A DNA stretch of 15,071 nt, taken from NCBI GenBank assembly GCA_017940955.1, contig JAGAXP010000325.1, positions 1 to 15,071 of the forward strand, written 5' to 3'. The position numbers and the translations under genes are program-made. Below the pieces are notes generated by a model, which searched no databases, was not told the DNA's origin, and saw nothing but the letters and a program-made list of their open reading frames with translations. This document shows positions 1-8,373 of the stretch, one piece after another; within the stretch, counting starts at the first letter, position 1, and each line of letters opens with the position of its first letter. This stretch comes from Oribacterium sp. Its GTDB lineage: Bacteria > Bacillota_A > Clostridia > Lachnospirales > Lachnospiraceae.

Positions 1-448
1 TCCTAAGGAGCATATATATAATCTCCATCCAAGTATCATCACCTGAGTATGCCATTTCTTCCATTATCGTAAATCCAAATCCAACAGCTGCTCCTAAAAG
101 TATATATTCATAAACGTTTTTCAGTCTTGGTTTAAAGATTGCGGCAAACAAGATGATTGCAATAAACTTGATAACTTCTTCCGGCATGCCGGCGGCCATA
201 AAGGCACTTACAAGCGATCCCATCAATGAAGGCATCTGATCAACTGCAGTCCTCAATGCAGTATTTGCAAAAAAGAGCTTAACTCCTATAAAACCTGAGA
301 TTTCCATCGTGGCCATACCTAAGGCAATCGGTACAAGGGCCTGTATCCAGCCAATAGGTTTAGGTATCTCCCTTTTTAGCATCCTGTAATATAGTATTCC
401 GCATACTAAAACCGTAATAAGTAAAGACAAAATTGTAGAAAGAGTCAT
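1..448 (-). CDS. PrsW-family intramembrane protease, C-terminus cut by window edge
   Basis: This is a membrane protein whose first 149 codons are in the window; the rest runs off the left edge. Translating the minus strand from the ATG at 448 gives hydrophobic segments around residues 1-20, 33-60, 75-88, 92-106 and 114-128. Two PrsW hallmarks are visible: an EE..K motif (E90, E91, K94, in PEEVIKF) and a glycine-rich F...E motif (GFGFTIMEEMAY, E130). The third motif, a histidine, would lie past the edge. PrsW-type proteases are glutamic or metal-dependent membrane proteases that act in the envelope, for example on anti-sigma factors. The start overlaps the stop of the upstream GNAT gene (ATGA), with GGAGG about 7 nt before it, so the two are translationally coupled. 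The real target is unknown. Confidence 0.75.
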   Translation of the reverse strand, partial: MTLSTILSLLITVLVCGILYYRMLKREIPKPIGWIQALVPIALGMATMEISGFIGVKLFFANTALRTAVDQMPSLMGSLVSAFMAAGMPEEVIKFIAIILFAAIFKPRLKNVYEYILLGAAVGFGFTIMEEMAYSGDDTWMEIIYMLLR

Positions 449-975
449 GCATGTCCTCCGATATATTTTTCCATCAACACCAGATTTACATGGGGTAAAC
501 CGTTATAGATTGTAGGTAAAATAGAAAGCTCTTTATATCCAAGTTTACTGTACATTTTTCGTGCAATAATATTTCGTTCGTTTGTATCTATCCTAAGTTC
601 GGAACAACCATTATGTAATGCATAATCCTCATAAAATCTGAGAAACTGCTTGCCGAGTCCCATCTTTCCCGATCGAGGTGATATTGCAAGTGTATGCAGC
701 ACACACACCTTATCATCTTCCACCTCATGCTCACATTTGACATTATTATATATATCCATCTGAACCTTATTTATGATTCCTGAACCAAGGACAATACCGT
801 CCTTTTCAATAACAAAAAGGTCATCTCTTTTCAAAGCCTCTTCTGCCGTTTCTTTTAAGGGATATATTCCCCGTATCCATCCAACAGAAATGATTCCTTC
901 CTCCTCTGCCTGATGGATTTCATCATAGATATTTACTACTGCATCAAGGTCCGATTGCGTTGCTTTACGTATCAT
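445..975 (-). CDS. GNAT-family N-acetyltransferase
   Basis: This 176-residue protein is predicted to transfer an acetyl group from acetyl-CoA to an amine. The acetyl-CoA-binding motif A covers residues about 90-112 (VLHTLAISP followed by RSGKMGLGKQF, the usual pyrophosphate-loop pattern). Motif B follows at 131-147 (TNERN...ARKMYSKLGY). The N-terminal MIRKATQSDL is typical of this superfamily. The start at 975 is backed by AAGGGG 8 nt upstream. The gene lies 24 bp downstream of the SDR gene and overlaps the PrsW gene by 4 bp, so all three are probably one transcript. The acceptor substrate cannot be read from the sequence: it could be a small amine, an amino acid, an antibiotic or a ribosomal protein. 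Confidence 0.88.
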   Translation of the reverse strand: MIRKATQSDLDAVVNIYDEIHQAEEEGIISVGWIRGIYPLKETAEEALKRDDLFVIEKDGIVLGSGIINKVQMDIYNNVKCEHEVEDDKVCVLHTLAISPRSGKMGLGKQFLRFYEDYALHNGCSELRIDTNERNIIARKMYSKLGYKELSILPTIYNGLPHVNLVLMEKYIGGHA

Positions 976-999
976 GATCTAAGCCCCTTTTTAACATTC

Positions 1000-1704
1000 T
1001 CAAACATCGTATATCCATCCATGCTCGCCATGATAGATCATCTGTCTTGTCATTCCACCGTCTATACAGATATTCTCACCCGTGATAAAACCGGCTTTAT
1101 CAGAACATAGGAACTTCACCATTTCAGCGATATCTTCGGGCTTTCCTACTCGTCCTACAGGCTGCTGTAAGGCATCTGCTCCTATGATTTCAGTATCAGT
1201 CGTATCTATCCATCCTGGTGAAATACTGTTCACTCTGGCTTTTCCTGCAAGGCTGATTGCTAGGGCATGTGTTAATGCAGCTATCCCGCCCTTTGCCGCA
1301 GTATAGCTTTCTGTTTTAGGCTGGCTCATCCTGTCACGGGATGAAGAAATATTGATTATAGATGCTCCGTCTGACAATACAGGTATCAGAAGCTTTGTGA
1401 GATAAAACGGAGCGGTCACACCTACGGAAAGGGCGTATTGAAAGTCCTCGTAACTGCATTCATCAATTCCTTTCATGATTGGAAGGGCATTGTTGATGAG
1501 ATAATCTACATGTCCGGACTGTTCTATGACTTGTTTTGCAAATCTTTCCAATGTTTCCTTATCTCCAATGTCCCCAACAAACCATTCACCGGGTGTTTTA
1601 TCGATAATGTGCACGGTGACACCATCAGCGCGGAATAAGTCTGCTATCGCTTTTCCAATTCCGTGAGCACCGCTTGTGATCACAGCTACTTTACATTTAT
1701 CCAT
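1000..1704 (-). CDS. Short-chain dehydrogenase/reductase (SDR), classical type
   Basis: This 234-residue cytosolic oxidoreductase has the full classical SDR set. It has a Rossmann glycine motif TSGAHGIG at residues 10-17, with an aspartate at the end of the second strand (D35) that favours NAD(H) over NADP(H). It also has NNA at 71-73, a catalytic serine in INISSS (120-122) and the YxxxK pair Y134/K138. The C-terminus carries the usual GxNIxxDGG signature before an unusual tail, MIYHGEHGW. The start at 1704 has AGGGAAGG upstream. It is first in a three-gene operon with the GNAT and PrsW genes and is separated from the carboxylate cluster by a terminator. The substrate alcohol or ketone is unknown. 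Confidence 0.92.
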   Translation of the reverse strand: MDKCKVAVITSGAHGIGKAIADLFRADGVTVHIIDKTPGEWFVGDIGDKETLERFAKQVIEQSGHVDYLINNALPIMKGIDECSYEDFQYALSVGVTAPFYLTKLLIPVLSDGASIINISSSRDRMSQPKTESYTAAKGGIAALTHALAISLAGKARVNSISPGWIDTTDTEIIGADALQQPVGRVGKPEDIAEMVKFLCSDKAGFITGENICIDGGMTRQMIYHGEHGWIYDV

Positions 1705-1881
1705 AATTTCCTTCCCTTTTTATTGACTCATGAAAACTGCTCATGTGAATCGTATAATCACAAAATCTTTCCCCGCACCATTCACCTGATAATTACAATT
1801 TTACATCTAATTCGATGATCCTAACAGTTCCGAATTCCTCCATAAGTAATTATCTTCCACATAAAAAAAGCATTTCCCTGC

Positions 1882-1920
1882 ATAAAAAAGCCAGCTAATC
1901 TTTTTCTTAGATTAGCTGGT
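1882..1920 (-). terminator. Intrinsic terminator of the carboxylate gene cluster
   Basis: On the minus strand a perfect 10-bp stem (CCAGCTAATC with GATTAGCTGG, plus positions 1891-1900 and 1910-1919) with a 9-nt loop is followed by six T residues. It lies about 28 bp after the PrpF stop. It separates the carboxylate cluster from the SDR-GNAT-PrsW operon, which must therefore have its own promoter in 1705-1880. I could not identify that promoter convincingly. Confidence 0.9.
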
Positions 1921-1947
1921 TACATTAACTATCAGTTTCAGGAAATA

Positions 1948-3081
1948 TTATCTTATGTAAACATATCCGTCCATTATCCTTCTGGCGGTACGTGTAACAC
2001 CACCTTTTAATACTTTCTCACCATCCATCTTCATATCAACTTCAGTAACTCCTGAAGAGTGTCCTAGACGGATAATATCTCCTGAGATTTCCTTCACTAT
2101 TTCATTTACTATAGTCCCTTTTATCCTTGCGGCAGCGCCTGTTGCAACAGCGACAGTCATGGGATATGCCTTGTGAAGCTGTCCAACAGAAACTGCACGT
2201 ACGCAGATATCCATTTTTTCGCCGGAAACATTCGTCCCGTCCATGTTTACATAATCCTGCGCAGGACTCACTATAGAGACCTTCGGTGCTGATGTTGCTT
2301 TTGTTCGTGCCTCCATATAGTCTTCAACAAATCCAAATTTTACAGCGGCCATACCGCGTATACGTTCTATGTGTTCCATGATGTCTTTGTTATTATTGAG
2401 CTCCGTTAGTTCAGTTCCTTTAATACCCAGGTCTGATGCCTTGATAAACACTACAGGATTTGAACAGTCAATTACAGTCACTGTTGCAGGACCATATCCG
2501 GGCACATCAAACACCTCCTGCTTTTCTCCTGTCGGGAACAGTTTTCCGCTTCGGGATCCTGAAGGATCCTCAAAATACATATCGATACGGGATCCTGTTC
2601 CGGGTACACCCTGAACTTCCTCATCGCCATACATGCAGGCATGACCATCCTTGACTCTTACATGTTCTTCTATCACCTTATCGGTATTTGTGTTATAAAC
2701 GCGGACTACAGTAATAGGTTCCACTGCTTCAACCAGTCCTTCATCGATGGCATATGGACCTACAGCAGAAGAGATGTTGCCACAGTTTGCGGAACCATCA
2801 ACTCGTGGGATTTTTATATCTACCTGTCTGAACGTATAATCCACATCAACCCCGGGGCGGTCTGATTTTTTGATCACTGCAATCTTGGACGTAGATGAGA
2901 CTGTACCGCCCATTCCATCAATTTGTTTCACATCCGGTGTACCCATTACCTTCATGAATATCTCAGGCCACTCTTCTTCATTCTCCGGAAGATCTTCCTG
3001 ATGGAAGAAAACCGCCTTGCTTGTACCTCCGCGCATAAATACACATGGAAATTTACGCTGTTTCTGATCTGATGCTGACAT
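1948..3081 (-). CDS. PrpF-family isomerase (methylaconitate/oxalomesaconate-type)
   Basis: This 377-residue protein belongs to the PrpF family (PF04303; diaminopimelate-epimerase-like fold). Members shift a double bond or change cis/trans geometry in unsaturated di- and tricarboxylates, e.g. 2-methylaconitate isomerase, 3-methylitaconate isomerase and 4-oxalomesaconate tautomerase. The recognisable blocks are FMRGGTSKAVFF (15-26), QIDGMGGTVSSTSKIAVI (53-70, with K66 at about the place of the proposed catalytic lysine) and DGSANCGNISSAVGPYAI (95-112, with C100). Length is normal. The start at 3081 has GGAGGG 10 nt upstream. It is the last gene of the cluster, 56 bp after the VOC gene, and sits with an aconitase-like hydratase as PrpF does with AcnD. 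The exact substrate is not determined; E. coli YbhH is the contextual parallel. Confidence 0.92.
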   Translation of the reverse strand: MSASDQKQRKFPCVFMRGGTSKAVFFHQEDLPENEEEWPEIFMKVMGTPDVKQIDGMGGTVSSTSKIAVIKKSDRPGVDVDYTFRQVDIKIPRVDGSANCGNISSAVGPYAIDEGLVEAVEPITVVRVYNTNTDKVIEEHVRVKDGHACMYGDEEVQGVPGTGSRIDMYFEDPSGSRSGKLFPTGEKQEVFDVPGYGPATVTVIDCSNPVVFIKASDLGIKGTELTELNNNKDIMEHIERIRGMAAVKFGFVEDYMEARTKATSAPKVSIVSPAQDYVNMDGTNVSGEKMDICVRAVSVGQLHKAYPMTVAVATGAAARIKGTIVNEIVKEISGDIIRLGHSSGVTEVDMKMDGEKVLKGGVTRTARRIMDGYVYIR

Positions 3082-3137
3082 TAATCTGTCCCTCCAAATA
3101 ATCTTAATCTATAAACTAATGCTTTATGATATTGTCC

Positions 3138-3554
3138 CTATCCCACAACCGGGATTTCCTCCAGATTACTTTCTTTATAAAATGGGGCCTTTTTAACCGT
3201 TATATGAATACGGAACCCATTGATTTCTTCTACAAGGAAAATTAGTTTTATTGTCTTTCCGTCCTCATCATATCGTGCTGTATCATAATCCATGGTATAG
3301 CCCTTAGACTCAAGATATTTAATGGCAAGAGGGATATCGTTGACAAAGAATCCAAGATGCCCCTTAGTGCCCTTTCCCATCTTTTTCATAAGCTCCATTT
3401 TGTTGTCTTCAGTGAAATATGAGGCAGATATTTCACGATAGTTTTTATATCCGAAAACATCCGAGAAGAATGATCTCATTTTTTCTCCTTCTTCTTCGCT
3501 TTGGGCATTAATACCCACATGTCCAAATTCAAATTTCAGATTCTTAAACTCCAT
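3138..3554 (-). CDS. VOC (glyoxalase/dioxygenase fold) protein
   Basis: This is a small cytosolic protein of the vicinal-oxygen-chelate superfamily. Counting from the upstream ATG at 3560 (140 residues), candidate metal ligands are H14 (GHVGIN), E56 (KMELM), H68 (KGHLGF) and H119 (FRIHIT), giving two beta-alpha-beta-beta-beta halves. I prefer the second ATG (3554, 138 residues), because GGAG sits only one base from the first ATG but 7 nt from the second. As I recall, the sequence style resembles the VOC domain found C-terminally on some clostridial KDPG/KHG aldolases (GHVGIN, FVNDI..AI.YLE.KG, NGFRIHI), but no aldolase is attached here. It follows the hydratase by about 17-23 bp and is co-transcribed. 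It may act on a hydroxy- or oxo-acid intermediate. The activity is not predictable. Confidence 0.82.
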   Translation of the reverse strand: MEFKNLKFEFGHVGINAQSEEEGEKMRSFFSDVFGYKNYREISASYFTEDNKMELMKKMGKGTKGHLGFFVNDIPLAIKYLESKGYTMDYDTARYDEDGKTIKLIFLVEEINGFRIHITVKKAPFYKESNLEEIPVVG

Positions 3555-3577
3555 ACCCATTCTCCTCTCTTATACCT

Positions 3578-5920
3578 TTAATTCAATCCCAGATCTTCCC
3601 TGTAGGAATTTATCATTGAACCTGCCAGAAGGATCTTCTTCTCGGATTCAGTAACATCCTTAAGTTCCAATATCATCTCACGTGTGTTTCCATCAATACC
3701 AATGATAGTCGCCTTAACCTCGGTTTCGTTATTCATAACAGACTTTCTGATATCCGGTAACCATACATATTCTCCGACAGCCAGTTTGATGTTGTCATCC
3801 GGATATGTGAACGGAAGCATTCCCCAGTTCACACAATTACTGCGATAACGCTTTGTCGCATAATCTATACAGATGTTTGCAAGACCGCCAAGAACCTTTT
3901 GGCATGATGCAGCATATTCTCTTGCAGATCCATCACCCGGTCTCTTAGCGTAGAGAACTGACCCAATACCTGTAGTTTTCATCAGGTTATCAAGAATACT
4001 CTCATCAGCAACATCGATACCTACAGCTTTAAGTACAGCATAAAATTCAGATGCCTTTTTCTTATCACCTTTAAGCCTTGCCTTCTCGTAAGTCTGTGTA
4101 TCTTTTGCATTAGGCACATAGGCAGGATCCTTTCTCTGAAGTGTGAATTCTGAGATCTTATAGGGATTTGACCTGTAGGAGGCAGTTTCCCCTGATGGGA
4201 TGAGCTCATCTGTTGTAGTTACTTCATCCCTGATCACAGATGCCACACGAAGGAGAAGATTATCTGTTAATGTTGACATCTCCGGCCAATCCTTTATGGC
4301 AGGACCATACTGAATTTCTGTCTCAGGTTCTTCTTTTCCAAAACCGTTATAAACTACATTCGCATATAGGTTTTCATTGAACTCATATTTAGGAACCTGC
4401 ATTGCGTTAAATACATCTTGAATCTCCTCAGCCGATGTAAGCAGACCTCCGTTAAATGCAGTAGCCGCAATTGACTTGGAATCCATAAGTGCCGCACTTG
4501 CTACTTGTCCCTGTCCAGGCTTGCTGCCTTCACGGTTCGGGAAATTTCTTGTTGAATGTCTTATGGTAAATGCATTGTTTTCAGGACAGTCAGATGCTCC
4601 GAAACAAGGTCCACAAAATGCTGTTTTTACACGTACACCATGTATCATCAGATCATTCATCACACCCACTCTGTTAAGTTCCACCATTATAGGCTGGGAA
4701 GCAGGATAGATATTGAAAGGGAACTGCCCGAGACCGTGGGCTGCGGCTTTTGCAACTGCATCAACGGCATAGATATTTTCAAAAGATCCCGCGGCACAGC
4801 CTGCTATGTTTGCCTGATCAACCCGGATACGGCGGTCTACCGAAAATCCGTTTGTGAGCGAATCTGCATCTGAAACAGGAGTTATCTTTCCTTTTATATC
4901 GGGATGTATATCAGGCGTATTTTCAAATGTGCTTACTGCCTGTTCTTCTATCCAGGCTGCATATTTTTCGGGGTTTTCAATTACATCCTTAAGCGGAAAT
5001 GCATTGGACGGATGATACGGAAGTGCGATCATCGGTTCAACTGTGTCAAGATCAATCTCAACAACTGCATCATAAAGTGCTGCTTTACCGGGTTTAAGCT
5101 GTTTATAGTCCTGCGGTCTCTTGTGTATTTCGAAGTATTTTCTTACTTCATCATCAGTCTCCCAGATAGAAGAAAGACATGCAGATTCTGTTGTCATGGT
5201 ATCGATTCCGTTACGGAAATCCATTGACATGGAATGTACACCGGGACCGATAAATTCAAGCACTGCATTCTTCACGAATTTGTTCTTAAATGTTGCGCCT
5301 ATGAGGGTTAGAGCCACATCCATGGGACCCACCCAGGGCTTTGGAGCTCCGTGAAGGAAAACGGCAATAACTTTCGGATACTTTATCTCATAGAACTTAC
5401 CGATCATGGCCTTTGCAAGCTCGGGACCTCCTTCACCTATCGAAACGGAACCCTGTGTACCATAGCGTGTATGGGAATCAGAAACTATAGCCATATCCCC
5501 TGATTTGATCAGCATTTCACGCATGTACTGATGGATTACCGCCTCATGAGGAGGTACAAATATACCGCCATATTTATGACAGGCTGTCTCAGCATATTTG
5601 TGTACGTCTGTATTTATGGTTCCTCCAACAGCAGCAAGACAGTTGTGACAGTTTGTGAATACTGTAGGCATCGGAAACTTCTTAAGTCCTGATGCTACTG
5701 CAGTCTGAAGTATACCAACATAGGTATTGTCATATACGCCCATTTCATCAAACTTAATCAGAAGGTTTTCCATATCTTCCGACTGGTTATGTGCCTTCAG
5801 TACCCTATATGTAAGAGTTTCCTTTTTTGCATCCTCAGGATTTATCTCCGGATGCTCCTCAACAGAAGCAATCACTTCATCATTCAGGATTAGTTTTTTT
5901 CCTTCATGCAACTTGATCAT
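3578..5920 (-). CDS. Aconitase-superfamily hydratase (YbhJ-like)
   Basis: This 780-residue [4Fe-4S] hydro-lyase is predicted to remove or add water on a carboxylate, as aconitase does. All three cluster cysteines are present: C375 (IAGCAAG), C436 and C439 (CGPC). DSH at 148-150 and H92 match active-site segments. R458 and R463 (TRNFPNREG) and the swivelling-domain loop GDGSARE (S665, R667) match aconitase substrate-binding arginines and the catalytic serine. GMLPFTY (700-706) is the typical end block. The start at 5920 has GGGAGG 7 nt upstream. It differs from housekeeping AcnA/AcnB and resembles the E. coli YbhJ type in length and context. It lies between the lactonase (124 bp, with its own candidate promoter) and the VOC and PrpF genes. 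The substrate is inferred to be a di- or tricarboxylate. Confidence 0.92.
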   Translation of the reverse strand: MIKLHEGKKLILNDEVIASVEEHPEINPEDAKKETLTYRVLKAHNQSEDMENLLIKFDEMGVYDNTYVGILQTAVASGLKKFPMPTVFTNCHNCLAAVGGTINTDVHKYAETACHKYGGIFVPPHEAVIHQYMREMLIKSGDMAIVSDSHTRYGTQGSVSIGEGGPELAKAMIGKFYEIKYPKVIAVFLHGAPKPWVGPMDVALTLIGATFKNKFVKNAVLEFIGPGVHSMSMDFRNGIDTMTTESACLSSIWETDDEVRKYFEIHKRPQDYKQLKPGKAALYDAVVEIDLDTVEPMIALPYHPSNAFPLKDVIENPEKYAAWIEEQAVSTFENTPDIHPDIKGKITPVSDADSLTNGFSVDRRIRVDQANIAGCAAGSFENIYAVDAVAKAAAHGLGQFPFNIYPASQPIMVELNRVGVMNDLMIHGVRVKTAFCGPCFGASDCPENNAFTIRHSTRNFPNREGSKPGQGQVASAALMDSKSIAATAFNGGLLTSAEEIQDVFNAMQVPKYEFNENLYANVVYNGFGKEEPETEIQYGPAIKDWPEMSTLTDNLLLRVASVIRDEVTTTDELIPSGETASYRSNPYKISEFTLQRKDPAYVPNAKDTQTYEKARLKGDKKKASEFYAVLKAVGIDVADESILDNLMKTTGIGSVLYAKRPGDGSAREYAASCQKVLGGLANICIDYATKRYRSNCVNWGMLPFTYPDDNIKLAVGEYVWLPDIRKSVMNNETEVKATIIGIDGNTREMILELKDVTESEKKILLAGSMINSYREDLGLN

Positions 5921-5978
5921 GTATATACCTCCCGGTCAAACAAATTCGACTCAAATGTTTTTTTGTTCTTCTAACTGT

Positions 5979-6007
5979 ATTATAGAGTCATGAATCTATT
6001 CTGTATA
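5979..6007 (-). promoter_or_regulatory. Candidate internal promoter for hydratase-VOC-PrpF
   Basis: On the minus strand TATACA and a perfect TATAAT are separated by 17 bp (plus positions 6002-6007 and 5979-5984). The predicted start of transcription is near 5972, giving a ~50-nt leader before the hydratase ATG. It sits in the 124-bp gap after the lactonase, so the three downstream genes can be made separately from the permease and lactonase. Confidence 0.6.
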
Positions 6008-6028
6008 ATTATTGATTTTTATTGTTAT

Positions 6029-6047
6029 TAATTCCACTACGGAATTA
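6029..6047. promoter_or_regulatory. Inverted repeat, candidate LysR-type operator for the hydratase promoter
   Basis: A perfect 19-bp inverted repeat, TAATTCC-N5-GGAATTA, overlaps the lactonase stop codon. Its centre (6038) is about 66 bp upstream of the start predicted from the TATAAT at 5979-5984, which is the classic place for the recognition site of LysR-type regulators. It contains the same ATTCY-N5-RGAAT core as the site at 8474-8488 next to the LysR gene. No T-run follows on the minus strand, so a terminator is less likely. Confidence 0.5.
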
Positions 6048-7094
6048 TATATTTGTATTAAAAGCCACACATACAGGACTTTCTGTCTCGATCTGACTTC
6101 CTGAGTCACTGAGCATTCCTGTATTTTTATCAACATTAAAAACAGTAATAGTATCAGTCAGCTCATTCGCAGCAAGTAGGTAACTGTCATCCGGGGTCAT
6201 GCATATAAATCTTGGCTGTTGTCCTTTTGTAGTGATATTTTGAATATAAGTCATATATCCTGTTTCCTGTTCAATCCTATATACAGATACACTGTCATGC
6301 TTTCTGTTCGACAAATAAAGCGAATCTCCGGCCCCGCTCATGGCAATGGCACTTGCCCATCCATCTCCAAAGTAATCGCTAGGCAGACTCGTGAGTATCT
6401 GTTTGGGAACAAGCTCACCTTTCACATCATCAAAATTATAAAAAGTAACTGTGCTATCTTTTTCGTTTACAAGATAAGCATACTTATTGTTAGGATGCAG
6501 AATTATATGTCTTGGCTCGGCACCAGTTCTTGCAACCACTTTTGAAATTTCTTCAAGTGCTCCATTCTCAGGATTTATCTTAAATACAGTTACTTTTCCA
6601 ATCCCCTGTAGCCTTCCTTGTGAAGGTACGAGCAACCATCTTCCTGAATGATCGATATTTACCTGGTGTGGATGAGAAATATATCCCGGACCTCCATTAC
6701 CCGAAATAAAATACATGTCTTTAATCAACCCAAGACTTCCATCCTCTAAAACAGGAATAACTGATACGGCTCCTGTCTGTAGATTTGCTACATACAAGTA
6801 TTTCCCTGTTTGTTCAAGTGTAAGATGCACAGGATTTGTACCATGGGTCTTAACTGTGTTTATATACTCAAGTGTTCCATCTACTTTGATACCAAATGAA
6901 CTCACCTCACTAAAGTCACCATGAATGCTGTATAATCTGTCTCTCCTTTTGTTCAGACACAGATATGAAGGGTTAACTATCTCCTTGTAAATTTCAAGTA
7001 ATGTCCATTTATCTCCATCTACTCTGTAAACACTGATTCCTTTTCCTCTGGCGTTTCTTTCCTTTGTTGTACGACAGCCGATATATGCGATCAT
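6045..7094 (-). CDS. Beta-propeller lactonase (Pgl/YbhE family)
   Basis: This 349-residue protein is of the seven-bladed beta-propeller lactonase family (PF10282), which includes E. coli 6-phosphogluconolactonase (331 residues) and the fungal carboxy-muconate cyclase. Family blocks are visible: NPVHLTLEQTGKYLYVANL (88-106), HPHQVNIDHSGRWLLVP (141-157) and GAEPRHIILHPNNKYAYLVNE (191-211), each corresponding to propeller blades. There is no signal peptide, so it should be cytosolic. The start at 7094 has GAGAGGAG upstream. It begins 12 bp after the permease stop, hence a two-gene unit with it. Its place among carboxylate genes suggests it opens a carboxylated lactone or an aldonolactone rather than serving the pentose phosphate pathway. 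That is inference. Confidence 0.88.
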   Translation of the reverse strand: MIAYIGCRTTKERNARGKGISVYRVDGDKWTLLEIYKEIVNPSYLCLNKRRDRLYSIHGDFSEVSSFGIKVDGTLEYINTVKTHGTNPVHLTLEQTGKYLYVANLQTGAVSVIPVLEDGSLGLIKDMYFISGNGGPGYISHPHQVNIDHSGRWLLVPSQGRLQGIGKVTVFKINPENGALEEISKVVARTGAEPRHIILHPNNKYAYLVNEKDSTVTFYNFDDVKGELVPKQILTSLPSDYFGDGWASAIAMSGAGDSLYLSNRKHDSVSVYRIEQETGYMTYIQNITTKGQQPRFICMTPDDSYLLAANELTDTITVFNVDKNTGMLSDSGSQIETESPVCVAFNTNI

Positions 7095-7106
7095 CTTCTT
7101 CTCCTC

Positions 7107-8360
7107 TCAACCTAAGAATCCAAGTAACCCAACCAAAACAAGGATAAATACAACAACTACGCATCCGAAAGAAAGTCCGAAAAGTTGTCCGAATACTTTT
7201 GACTGTTCCTTTTCATCCGCACCGGTTTCCTGTGCATAACTTGCCATTACAAGTGAACCTCCTGTAGACATTGGACTAATACCTGCAACAGTTGCGGAAC
7301 AAACTATGGCAACAACCATCTGAAGTACAGACGCACCTCCGACCTGACCTGCAACATCAGGCACCGTCGGAATGAGTGTTGGGAATACAACACCGTTTGC
7401 ACTTGAGAACCATGACATTACTCCTCCTGTGAGTCCCATGAGTGGTGCGGCTGTGAATTTATTCATAAACGACGCAAGAATATCTGAAAGAAGATCTATT
7501 CCACCCATTGTCTTTGTTATATTCATAAGTACATTAACACCTGATATAAGAATCAAAGTATTCCATGGCAATGATTTAATTGCCTTCTTTTCATCAGCAG
7601 ACTTGGTAATTATAAGAATCAATGATAGTCCAAAACATATAAGCCCAACGTCCTGGCCGAATCCTATCACCGTAATGAACATCACAAGCATAAGTACAAG
7701 GCTTAAACTCTGATTCCAATTCATTTTTTCGATTGCTGCAATCTCGGAGTTGACAATCGCACTGCTTTTCCACCCCTTAAATAAAATGTAGGTAACAATC
7801 GCACATATAAAATTTGCAACACTGACACCTATGAAGATGGGCATTCCCTGCCCTGTTATTTCCATCTCATTAAGAAGGTCACCGACTATAATTCCAGTCA
7901 ATGCGATCGGTGATGCCGTACCACCCACTGCACCTAAAATAGCCATTGCTCCCATCAACACAGGGTTGATACCCATATGTATCCCAAGCGGAACGGCAAA
8001 CAGAACCATTACAGTTTGAACACTGATTGCTCCCGGGCCTGCAGCCGAAAGGATAAAACTAACAAGATAGATTATTATTGGCACTAAAAAAGTATTTTTT
8101 CCACATCGTGAAGTCATAATTTTTGACACTTTCTCAAGTGTTCCATTCTCCTGCAAAAGACTAAAAAACAACATTGTACCAAGTAAAGTGGCAAATAATT
8201 TTCCAGGAAAACCAGAATAAATTTCCTTTGCTGACATTCCACCGATAGTACCAAGCACCAGTGAAAGCCCAAGACATACAAGACCAACATTTGTTTTACG
8301 AACAAATCCTAAAACAATTGCGCCAACTAGACATGCTAAAGCTAAAAATTGTAAAAACAT
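7107..8360 (-). CDS. MatC/SLC13-like carboxylate permease
   Basis: This 417-residue polytopic membrane protein of the ion-transporter superfamily (ArsB/NhaD, SLC13 and MatC types) is probably a cation- or proton-coupled importer of di- or tricarboxylates. About 10-12 hydrophobic helices run through the whole chain. The two halves carry matching loop-helix motifs: SAAGPGAISVQTV with GGTASPIALTGII in the first, and SSANGVVFPTLIPTVPD with GISPMSTGGSLVMA in the second. The N-terminal third looks like the MatC (malonate/dicarboxylate carrier) domain. The start at 8360 has AAAGGGAG upstream. It is the first gene of the minus-strand cluster and is divergent from the LysR gene, the usual layout for a substrate-induced transporter. 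E. coli YbhI is the contextual counterpart, though of a related rather than identical family. Confidence 0.88.
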   Translation of the reverse strand: MFLQFLALACLVGAIVLGFVRKTNVGLVCLGLSLVLGTIGGMSAKEIYSGFPGKLFATLLGTMLFFSLLQENGTLEKVSKIMTSRCGKNTFLVPIIIYLVSFILSAAGPGAISVQTVMVLFAVPLGIHMGINPVLMGAMAILGAVGGTASPIALTGIIVGDLLNEMEITGQGMPIFIGVSVANFICAIVTYILFKGWKSSAIVNSEIAAIEKMNWNQSLSLVLMLVMFITVIGFGQDVGLICFGLSLILIITKSADEKKAIKSLPWNTLILISGVNVLMNITKTMGGIDLLSDILASFMNKFTAAPLMGLTGGVMSWFSSANGVVFPTLIPTVPDVAGQVGGASVLQMVVAIVCSATVAGISPMSTGGSLVMASYAQETGADEKEQSKVFGQLFGLSFGCVVVVFILVLVGLLGFLG

Positions 8361-8373
8361 AATTCTCCCTTTC

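Noticed and set aside
1705..1860. On the minus strand a short stretch reads QVNGAGKDFVII, like the start of diaminopimelate epimerase (GAGNDF), and another gives a 16-residue peptide MEEFGTVRIIELDVKL.
   Set aside because: Each is under 20 codons, bounded by stops, and has no neighbouring homologous blocks. Chance resemblance or a tiny remnant cannot be told apart.
4476..5354. Several plus-strand open frames of 77-107 codons opposite the hydratase.
   Set aside because: They are shadows of the strongly supported hydratase frame and match no known family.
6029..6047. The palindrome at the lactonase stop as an intrinsic terminator.
   Set aside because: The stem is 7 AT-rich pairs and no T-run follows on the minus strand; the operator reading fits the position better.
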